Origin: Henricia sp. BOLD:AAB3569
Taxonomy: Eukaryota; Echinodermata; Asteroidea; Spinulosida; Echinasteridae
DNA: 64,000 nt
NCBI GenBank assembly: GCA_037783545.1
Contig: JBBELK010000525.1
Location: forward strand, 62,001-126,000
Reading direction: 5' to 3'
The position numbers and the translations under genes are program-made. Position 1 is the stretch's first letter. Each line of letters begins with the position of its first letter. Below are positions 32,931 to 42,234 of this stretch, piece by piece. The notes under the pieces were generated by a model. That model saw nothing but the letters and a program-made list of their open reading frames with translations, was not told where the DNA came from and searched no databases.

Positions 32931-34155
32931 AGTCTTTAACAAAAACAACATACTGCTAATAAATATAATTTGCTATGTTACATAATATATTCCATAATAT
33001 TATCTGAGCTACAATGTCAATCATAACATATTAAGTACATGTACACACTGCAAAAAACGTGGTGTTAGTGTTACTATCAGAGGACTACACACATTGGTGT
33101 TAATGTGTATTAACACCAAAGCTGGTGTTACAAAAACACTAACTGGTGTCAAGTAGTTAACACTCATAGGTGTTTATTTAACACTTGCGGTGTTTCACTT
33201 GATTCTGGTGTCAATACTGAAGACACTTTCTCTTAAAAATTAAAACGTTTCACTGTGAAACGTCTTCATGAGCACATTATTACATCGGTTTTTCTTCTCC
33301 AATTTTTTTCCACACTATTCCGTTCGTGGTGGAACAGTAGTGTGATTGGCAAAATGCCATTGTCCTCATGATTTGAGAAGACAGAGCAACGCCTTTATTC
33401 ATTATTTCTTCTGTCTCAACCCCCTAAGGAGTCTACAGTAATAATGATATGATAATTTAAAAAAAACATAAGTACAACGTGATGATTATGGTCTGTATGC
33501 GCAAACATGGAAAATTAATCAGAAATGCCTGTAGCCAATCAAATAGCTGGATTTCCGCGCATGCCCACTTATCATTATTTTTTAACACCAGAACAAATTT
33601 ACACCAAGATATTAAATAAGATTGCAATAATTTGGTGTTACTTTAACACCAAAAGAACAACGTCAAGTTTTACACCAGGCTGATGTCAGAAATTTAACAC
33701 CAGAGTTTTTTTGCAGTGCATGACTAATGTACAAGAAAGACAATAATGGGGTACGTTCTACGAGTTGGCAACAATTGTGCTACATTACATATACATGTTC
33801 TGGGAGACACGACATCGACAGACTTGTCTGTCATGTGTGTCAGACAATGGTGAGGTTTGACTTTGCCTGAAGACTTTGTCCACACTATCAGACAAGTCTG
33901 ATGACGTTTAAATATTTTGTTCAATCATGTGGCCACTCAAAGGTCACATGTTATCAAACCGTCCACTGATTTATCTGAATGTTCATCTTTTGAAAGACAA
34001 GTCTGATATCGTGTCTGACAGTCGACACTGTGAGATTCTTGTCTGACAGACATGACAGACAAAAAGTCTGTCGTGTCTATCAGGTGCAAACAAACATCTG
34101 ATAGTGTACACGCAGATAGAAAAGTATGGCTGTAAAACACATTAACATGTTACAT
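32931..34155. repeat. Tandem duplication, unit 1
   Basis: A unit of about 1.22 kb begins AGTCTTTAACAAAAACAACA and is followed directly by a second copy. It contains a CACTGCAAAAAAC-ended element (33046-33718) and a downstream part rich in GACAAGTCTG and its inverse. Confidence 0.92.
33046..33718. mobile_element. Element with CACTGCAAAAAA ends, in unit 1
   Basis: The ends read CACTGCAAAAAACGTGGTGT and CACTGCAAAAAAACTCTGGT inward. GGTGTTA/TAACACC words fill both halves. CACTG ends recall CMC/EnSpm-type DNA transposons, but no transposase is present. Confidence 0.65.
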
Positions 34156-34156
34156 A

Positions 34157-35425
34157 AGTCTTTAACAAAAACAACATACTACTAATAAATATAATTTGCT
34201 ATGTTACATAATATATTCCATAATATTATCTGAGCTACAATGTCAATCATAACATATTAATGCAAGTACATGTACACACTGCAAAAAACGTGGTGTTAGT
34301 GTTACTTCTAACACTTTAAAAGTGTTATCAGAGGACTATACACACATTGGTGTTAATGTGTATTAACACCAAAGCTGGTGTTACAAAAACACTAACTGGT
34401 GTCAAGTAGTTAACACTCATAGGTGTTTGTTTAACACTTCCGGTGTTTCATTTGATTCTCTTCTGGTGTCAATACTGAAGACACTTTCCCTTAATATTAA
34501 AACGGTTCACTGTGAAACGTATTCATGAGCACATTGATTTACCGCTTCTCCCTTGCATCGGTTTTTCTTCTTCAATTCTTTCCCACACACTATTCCGTTC
34601 GTGGTGGAACAGTAGTGTGATTGGCAAAATGCCATTGTCCTCATCATGATTTGAGAAGACAGAGCGACGCCTTTATTCATTATTTCTTCTGTCTCAACCC
34701 CCTAAGGAGTCTACAGTAATAATGATATGATAATACAAAAACCAGTGCAGATAGTCTAGCCATAAGTACAACGTGATGATTATGGTCTGTATGCGCAAAC
34801 ATGGAAAATTGATCAGAAATGCCTGTAGCCAATCAAATAGCTGGATTTCCGCGCATGCCCACTTATCATTATTTTTTAACACCAGAAAAAAATTACACCA
34901 AGATATTCAATAAGATTCCAATAATTTGGTGTTACTTTAACACCAAAAGAACAACGTCAAGTTCTACACCAGGCTGGTGTCAGAAATTTAACACCAGAGT
35001 TTTTGCAGTGCATGACTAATGTACAAGAAAGACAATAATGGGGTACGTTCTACGAGTTGGCAACAATTGTGCTACATTACATATACATGTTCTGGCAGAC
35101 ACGACATTGACAGACTTGTCTGTCATGTGTGTCAGACAATGGTGAGGTCTGACTTTGCCTGAAGACTTTGTCCACACTATCAGACAAGTCTGATGACGTT
35201 TAAAGATTTTGTTCAATCATGTTATCAAACCGTCCACTGATTTGTCTGAATGTGCATCTTTTGAAAGACAAGTCTGATATCGTGTCTGACAGTACACACT
35301 GTGAGATTGTTGTCTGACCGACATGACAGACAAAAAGTCTGTCGTGTCTATCAGGTGCAAACAAAAATCTGATAGTGTACACGCAGATAGAAAAGTATGG
35401 CTGTAAAACACATTAACATAAATAC
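34157..35425. repeat. Tandem duplication, unit 2
   Basis: The second copy of the 32931 unit, in the same orientation. It differs by small indels: it carries an extra segment near 34310-34330 and 34455-34570, and lacks about 20 bp (GTGGCCACTCAAAGGTCAC region) present at 33929-33948 in unit 1. Confidence 0.92.
34277..35010. mobile_element. Element with CACTGCAAAAAA ends, in unit 2
   Basis: The same element as at 33046-33718, carried along by the tandem duplication; 734 bp against 673 bp because of indels. Confidence 0.65.
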
Positions 35426-36500
35426 ATGTACTTGGCGTCCAGCCAAGACTCTTGCGATTTCACCATACGAATAGGTACCTTCGCAGGTTCCGCACCTGGA
35501 AGTGCCATACTGCAACTAGGGGTTAACCAAGCAGACTCCCCTTCGAAGTAAGCCACAATTAAGATTCAACCTAGAACCCATAGGCCGCTTCTAGGGAATC
35601 ATAACTTACTTCAGAAGATAGAGAACGCTTAAATTCGGCTCGCGGTCCGGACACTATGCATGGGCCAGAAGGGCCCACCGTGCACAGCTCCCCTAGAATT
35701 TACGAAACAACATTTTTCTAGTAGGTTTGCATCTGTACTTCATTTTAACACATGTTAACATGAGATTAACTGGGACTCGCTAGTTGATTTTGGATGTTAC
35801 ATGAACCCTCAAGCCCAAGACTTTTGACGGCCATTTTAGGGTTAGGGGAAATTCAAATATCCATTGTTCTGTAAAAAATTGTCGTAGAGATACAAGTTAC
35901 CCCTAAAAAATGTAGGTCTTGGTAAGTGCTACAAATTGGTACGTGATTTATGTATTTTTAATTTAGTAAGTAGGTCAACAGAGGTAAAAAGATCAATTTT
36001 AAAGTGAGTTGCGCAAAATTTGGTAATCCTCGCCATCAAACAAAAATGTACATGTAAATTAATAATGTTTTACTATAACATGACATTATTCTGTCTCAAA
36101 GTATTTTATTCGCCATATAAATACAAGCTAATTTGATTATATTGGTAAAAAGGCTTTCTGCCACAACGTGGCAAATAGGCGGGTCAATACAGCACCAAAA
36201 ACACCCCAACCTCAAAAAAACTTACAGGCATGGAAAGGGTGGAGACAATAACTTCTCTAATATTGCTGAAGTCAGATGTACCGGTAGCTAATTTTATTGT
36301 TCAGTAATGTGTATAACATGATACTGTGGCAAGACTGGCTGCACCAGTCACCATATGAGCCGCTAAGGCAGGGTGCGCCACTCTGCCAGAATTGCCTCCC
36401 TTATAACCTGCATTCTAGGGCCGTTTTTGAGACGTGGGATTCAAAAGGTCTGGTCATTCCACGCACGTTTAATCAGGACAAAAACCTAACAAACTTGGCC
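35426..36500. other. Unassigned stretch including a balanced-composition block
   Basis: 35430-35700 has near-even base composition and restriction-like words unlike its AT-rich surroundings. No protein, rRNA, snRNA or tRNA was recognised in it. The rest is AT-rich and featureless. Confidence 0.35.
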
Positions 36501-37510
36501 ATCCTGGTTAAGCCCAAAGCCATCCCGTCCCAGCCCGAAGCCAACCTGAAGCCATCCTCCCCAGGGAGTTGTGCCCAATGACCAGGGTGATGATGGGTAA
36601 AGCGCCATATGAGTATACTGCAGGATAGATATGTGCGATATATAATATGCCATTATCATTATCGTCCTGGCCCAGCCCGAAGCCATCCCGGTCCAGCCTG
36701 AAGCCATCCTCCCCAGGGAGTTGTGCCCAAAGACTGCAGGGTGATGATGTGTAAAGCGCCATGAGTATACTGCGGGATAGATATGTGCGCTATATAAGAT
36801 GCCATTATCATTATCATCCTGGCCAAGCCCGAAGCCATCCCAGCCTAGCCCGAAGCCATCCCGGCCCAGCCCGAAGCCATCGATATTCCAGCCAAGCCCA
36901 AACCCCAAAACCCCAGCCCGAAGCCATCCTAGCTCTGCTTTAAGCCATCCCAACCCAGGCCGAAGCCATCCCGGCCCAGTCCGAAGCCATCCCAGGAAAG
37001 CCCATAACCAATGCCCTCCCGATCCCGGCTATGCCAAAACCCCAGCCCGAAGCCATCCCAACCTAGCCCGAAGCCACCCAAGCCTAGCCCGAAGCCATCC
37101 CGGCCCAGCCCGAAGCCATCAATATTCCAGCCAAGCCCAACCCCCAAACCCCCAGCCCGAAGCCATCCTAGCTCTGCTTTAATTAAGCCATCCCAACCCA
37201 GCCCAAAGCCATCCCGGTCCAACCTGAAGCCATCCTGGCCCAGGCCGAAGCCATCCCAGGCAAGCCCATAACCAATGCCCTCCCGATCCCGGCTATGCCA
37301 AAACCCCAGCCCGAAGCCATTCCAGCCCAGTTCTAAGCCATCCCAACCTAGCCCGAAGCCACCCAAGCCTAGCCCGAAGCCATCCCGGCCCAGCCCGAAG
37401 CCATCGATATCCCAGCCAAGCCCAGACCCCAAAACCCCAGCCCGAAGCCATCCTATCTCAGTTTTAAGCCATCCCTACCAAGCCCGAAGCCATCCTGGCC
37501 TAGCCTTGTC
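36501..37510. repeat. 1-kb minisatellite, 21-bp CCCGAAGCCATCCCGGCCCAG unit
   Basis: A 15-21-bp unit built around CCCGAAGCCATCCC is repeated along the whole stretch. Larger blocks of about 240-263 bp also recur (for example GATCCCGGCTATGCCAAAAC at 37021 and 37284). Frames stay open on both strands (PKPSRPS on plus, GFGLGRD on minus) because the unit is a multiple of three and lacks stops. Two SINE-tail copies lie inside (36560-36655 and 36715-36815). Confidence 0.93.
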
Positions 37511-37732
37511 CAAGCTAGGCCGTCTGCAGGTTTTTTGTTGTACGAGAGAATATTGGGTCTAGCACAAGCAAACTGCACACGGCATCAAAACGAGCCACCG
37601 TGCGACCACGACTTCCACAGTACATCCCGTACGGCAACACACTGGCTGCGTACATACAGCACTAGCTGCGTACAGCCTGCCCTAGCTCGAAAGACAGCCT
37701 TGTTGAGTCTGCACTTCCGGGTTCAAAGGTAC

Positions 37733-38562
37733 ACACCGGCCTAATGTTTACATGATTTAGTGATGTAGCAGCATTGACAATACTTTTGTAATGGTCGTTG
37801 TGAAAAAAAATCATCAAAATATCCCGTAATTTACTGAAGAAGTGCAAAATTAACAAAAACGGTCAAAGGACGGGTTATACGCTTTACCAGCCGTTGCAAC
37901 TACGCGCGAGCCTCACGACTTTGTCACAAACGATTCGCTCTTCTCCTGCTCAGGATATCTCCAATTTTCTGCTCACGATTTCACTGGACAGCAGCCCGGA
38001 CGACCGAATAGGAATTTCCGTTTTCTTTTGAGGAGTTGGCATCATGTTTTTTCTTCACAAACGTACACCGGAGCAACACGCCCGTGTGTGTGTGCACTCA
38101 GGCTATTTGTCGTGCTGCGCGGGGCAAATATCCTACACTCCACGGTAGCCTGCCGTAGCACGCGCTCGCTCCTGTTCTCTGGACTCTTGAAACAAACAAT
38201 TATGTTCGAATTTTCATACTTATGTTTAACTTTGTTTCATACCTGTATAACTATAGTCTCTCTTTTGTCAATTACTTATAAATATTAGGGGAAATCAGAG
38301 TTAAATTTGGTGCAGTTCTGCAGTAACAAACTTTTATACGGCTGGAAATACAGCTAACTCACAAGACCACGTGACTTTTCGGAACCAGAATTTGGTTCCG
38401 AAAAGTCACGTGACCTTGAATTTTTCAAAAGTGCTTAAAAACGGCCAAATTTGACGGCGTCTTTTCAGGATATATCTAATTTACTCTCGAAGGCGCTTCA
38501 GAATAATGTATGGGTCTATTTCGAGCCCAAAATAGCCCAACAAAGCCGGTGTGTTCCTTTAA
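37733..38562. mobile_element. TTAA element AGGTACACACCGGC, copy A
   Basis: It starts (T)CAAAGGTACACACCGGCC and ends GCCGGTGTGTTCCTTTAA. It carries a central perfect hairpin, CACGTGACTTTTCGGAACCA and its inverse, at 38370-38413. It has no transposase. Copies: 52903-53710 (inverted) and 58478-61745 (interrupted). Confidence 0.85.
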
Positions 38563-39500
38563 TGGACATATTCATCAAACCAATCTACATCTGTTGTTTG
38601 TTTTTGCTCTTGCAAAACATTGTCGTTATCGCTTTTCGATATTATATTATAGGTTTACATGTACGTTGCCATATTGCAATACATTTTAGTTAATCATAGC
38701 GAGAGATGAACACAATGCACGGCGCTGAAAAGGCTGAGAGGTCTAGCTATGGCTTTCTGACCATCTCATACTGTGGGGCATGCTATTGTGCTAAATCTTT
38801 GGTCAGCGAGGAATTGCGCGCGAGCATGAATATGCATAAGTAGGTAAACAAATGTGATGTTTTCTGTATTGGAATCTAATTGTCAATGACGCCCCTGGGT
38901 ATTTGTCGCAATTTTAAAATAATACATATTTTACTATGATTTTGAACAACTGACAAACACCACACTTTGTCAAATGGTGTTTCTTTAATAATCTGTACTG
39001 AATGCTAAAAAATATGGTTGTACAGTTTATTCAGATTATTCAAATTCATGAAAGATTTTCACAATGTGTTCTGAAGTTGTGGCGAGTGTTTTCGGGAAAA
39101 AAGTAAATATGAAAACATAAATAAATATTAATATGTAATTCAAATATGAAAAACACTCTTTATGAACACTCAATTTATTTACATGTAACCAATGTGTACC
39201 ACTAACAACATTCTTTAAATATTTTAAGGCCAAACTAAACAAAATAATATGTTTAGCGTAACTGAGTTGAAGTCTCCCAAAATAATGCAGGTTTTTTTTT
39301 GGCATGTGGATTCCAAGCAATAAAGTCATGTTGACGTAAAGCTAACGGGCATGTTTTTAATCAAAACACTCGACAGACGGTGCATGTCCAAGTAAAAATA
39401 AAACCTTTGATACGCGCGCTAACGATTTTTTGTGTGTTTTTTAAAAAAAAAGCTTTGATGTGTGCGCTAACACTAATTGTTTTCTTTTAATGGCCTAATG
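38563..39500. other. Non-coding stretch, nothing recognised
   Basis: AT-rich, with no exon-like or repeat-family match. Confidence 0.4.
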
Positions 39501-39868
39501 TTAAAGGAGCGTGACCAGAGTTTCTGGAAAATAGTTTTCAATGTAACTTACCAATATTATCAAGTAACTCCCATACACACCTCCCATGTCCCAAAAACCC
39601 GAAAACATTCGCAATTTCCAGTAAAAAATTGAACAAAACTATCGAGTATGCTTTCAGCGGATAAACGTTGATACTGGAAAATTAGTTTACAAATAATCGG
39701 TGGATTTTCGACGATATCCTCGGAAATATGCTGCCTAGAAGCGCGGGAGTTTCAGTTTCGTAATCAGAAAAATATAACAGATGTTATGATATAAAAATCT
39801 CATGACCCATAAGGTAAGTCCCGGGGAGTTATGGGTAAAAAAAAAGTGATCTGGTCACACTCCTTTAA
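39501..39868. mobile_element. Family-3 MITE
   Basis: It starts TTAAAGGAGCGTGACCAGAG and ends ATCTGGTCACACTCCTTTAA, with TTAA at both ends. It shares GACGATATCCT and CAATTTCC words with other family members. Confidence 0.85.
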
Positions 39869-40248
39869 ATATTTAAACAACCAATAATTGAAGCTGAATT
39901 GCTGAACAAAAATTATTTAATTTCTAATGTCAAGAAAAAGGATTAGAGACATGAAACTTTGTAAATAACAGGGGTTAAATGTCAAGAAATTGAACGGAAA
40001 AAGAAAACCAAGTACATGTGTATATATTTGAAGAAAATTTAAAGAGGAAAAATGAGCACATGACATTAGTCCATGAGCTAAAATTTGTTATAATAAAAAA
40101 ATTACAGAATTCCCCACACCATTTGGGAAAATAAAAACCAAAACCCAACCAGTTTGACTGCATTTCGTATATGAAATATTGAAGGTAGATTTTCTGTGCT
40201 AATAGACCCTTTACACCGGCGGCCATGACAGGGGGCGGGTTTTCATAT

Positions 40249-40603
40249 TTAAAGGTAGAACAGATCATTTGCAGTGACCCCTTTTTTTTTTAACGAGTTG
40301 ACAATAAAAATCTTACTAAAAGTGTTAATAACAATGGTACCAACCACCACATGATTTTATTTCAGTCCAAAATGGTATTTTGTTTGAGAAATTAACTACT
40401 GAAGGTGGTTTTCTAAAAACAAATTCCATTTTTACCATTCAACTCTACACAAAGCCAGGAATGGATTTTTCAAGTTTTTCTAAAGTATTACTGCCTCTAT
40501 GTGGCTGAAATTTCTACAAGGCAGTTTTGTCAACATGGCTTTTAATCACGAGTGGAAATAACGTCCCTTTTAACAGTTTACCAATCATGTGTTCTACCTT
40601 TAA
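40249..40603. mobile_element. Family-2 TTAA MITE
   Basis: It starts TTAAAGGTAGAACAGATCAT and ends GTGTTCTACCTTTAA. It joins the ATCATTTGC module of 17770-18029 with the CTATGTGGCTGAAATTTCTA module of 15444-15787, linking the two subfamilies. Confidence 0.8.
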
Positions 40604-40906
40604 ATGATGTGACAATAGATCCACAAAGTGCCTACTCTTGCATGGCACACGGTGACAATGGAACTGCCCCTGTAATGGCTGCCCGTGCAGGTAAACGAAA
40701 ATACATAAACAGCTTAATGTCGGATTATGTCGTGAAATTCATAAGTAAATGCAAAAAGGGAAACATTAGTAAATCATCAATAAATTGCATTTCAGATATA
40801 AACTCCTCAACAAAATTTGGAAAACTCAAGTTTAACTGACAATTTCTCTCTTGATACCATTAAACGTATTAAACGCCATCAAGTACGCGCACGCACACCC
40901 TAGGAA

Positions 40907-41153
40907 ATAGGGACCATTATAAATGGTACGCGTACGGGAAACGTATGCCTCTGGGAAAAACTGGATGGTTGTATCAACAGTTTGCGCAGTTATTTTGTCT
41001 GCACAGCATAGGTAATGTGACTTTTTACATCAATATAACCATGTACACATCCGCACATTTCTTGAACAGCCACGCAAAATTGTGATATAAACCCCCAGAT
41101 TTTGCAAGCCGCACACGTTTCCTGTACGCGTACCATTTCTAATGGTCCCTACT
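40907..41153. mobile_element. MITE with TAGGGACCATTA ends
   Basis: The arms read TAGGGACCATTATAAATGGT and, from the right, TAGGGACCATTAGAAATGGT, then ACGCGTAC. They pair for about 38 bp. Confidence 0.8.
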
Positions 41154-41288
41154 GTTTCAAACACGCGCGCGTGTTGCTCGAAATTTGTTCGAAATACGGC
41201 GCAACCGATGCGCGTCACGAAAGATTACGGTCAAAATCCTGATGCACGTGATAGTTTGTAGGAAGTGACGTCATTTGAACGTGATCAA

Positions 41289-41455
41289 TAGACTACTAAA
41301 GTGTGACGTCGGTTGCCATGGTAATTGGGTCTAAACATTCGCTGGTAATCTGAAACGTCCATTGGTATAGCGCAGGGAAACAGTTCACTGGTTTTAGTGT
41401 AGACCCAAAAACCATGGCAACACACAAAGGGTGACGTTTTCACTTTAGTAGTCTA
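41289..41455. mobile_element. MITE with TAGACTACTAA ends, copy 2
   Basis: The ends TAGACTACTAAAGTG and CACTTTAGTAGTCTA pair perfectly. It shares internal sequence with 5575-5737 and lies inside the fold-back element at 40799-41668. Confidence 0.8.
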
Positions 41456-42113
41456 TAGCAGTGAGTTTTGTGACATTTCACTTTACACCCACCCCCTTTA
41501 TTCAGCTCAGCTGTGCTGCACGTATCCCATAATTGCTTAATCATAACAAATGACACATTATTGTAAAGAGGAATAACAGGGTTTTCAAGGAAAATTACTT
41601 GGTAACATACAAGAGAGAAAATGTCAGTCAAACTCGAGTTTCCTAACTTTTTTTGCGGAGTTTAGTTGTGTTGCATACACAATGTAGAGGTCATTTACAA
41701 TCCTTTAAAACACAAAACTGTGCTGTCAATCTGTTCACATACATGTCACAAGACCCAAAAATGTACAAACCATTGCCATTATACAGTGTTACAATCAAAG
41801 TGGACAATTAGGATGTAGTACAGGCCTAAATGCTGGGGGAGTTTGAGAAAGAATTGGGACGTAAATATTCTTTCTTATAAGCAGAATATTTTATTAACAG
41901 TGCTGTTATTATCGGGGTTTGAGTTACCGGTATTGTACGCAAAAACATCATTACTCCCTCAGTTTACGGACAAAATGGCAGCACCCATTGCCATTTTTTT
42001 AAAAGTCTGTATAGACTTTTCAGCAGGTCATATTTCTTGTCCTTTGTGCAACAACAATGCACTTGTTTGACACAATGCTGTTTCTTTGCAAAGAAAACCA
42101 GAATGACGCAACT

Positions 42114-42119
42114 TTTATT
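42114..42119 (-). promoter_or_regulatory. GET4: Possible GET4 polyadenylation signal AATAAA
   Basis: AATAAA on the minus strand lies 27 nt past the GET4 stop codon, in an A-rich run. That is unusually close to the stop, so a later signal may be used instead. Confidence 0.3.
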
Positions 42120-42145
42120 TTTTTTTCTTCTTCTCTTGCATATCA

Positions 42146-42234
42146 TCAGTCCAATTCTTCCTCCGCTGGTTTCCCCGTTTCCAAGTCATTTTCCTGTCCC
42201 GTTTCCCCACCAAGGAATCCTCTCAACAGGTTAT
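42146..42234 (-). CDS. GET4: GET4 exon 8 (stop)
   Basis: It completes a split Asp codon, then encodes [20 protein letters not shown] and an acidic end EEELD before TGA at 42148-42146. Human GET4 has GNLLTSLMG followed by an acidic tail at the same place. The acceptor is AACCCACAG. Confidence 0.93.

Larger units (their letters stand above)
40799..41668. mobile_element. Fold-back element with AAACTCCTCA ends, holding two other elements
   Basis: The left arm (AAACTCCTCAACAAAATTTG, then TGACAATTTCTCTCTTG) and the right arm (41580-41668) match the element at 44930-45400. It contains the palindromic element 40907-41153 and the MITE 41289-41455. Confidence 0.6.

Noticed and set aside
33724..35411. 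Pairs of similar 60-70-codon frames in the duplicated units
   Set aside because: They are similar only because the DNA is duplicated. They lack domains and the units differ by frame-changing indels.
36486..37562. Long open frames on both strands (proline/serine-rich or glycine-rich)
   Set aside because: They follow the 21-bp minisatellite unit, which lacks stops in several frames. No start context or splice signals were found.
40620..40690. A short frame reading GDNGTAPVMAARAG, which looks like the start of an ankyrin repeat followed by a GT donor
   Set aside because: No acceptor places it in phase 0 like all other ankyrin exons, the second half of the repeat is absent, and it adjoins a MITE boundary 24 kb from the array.
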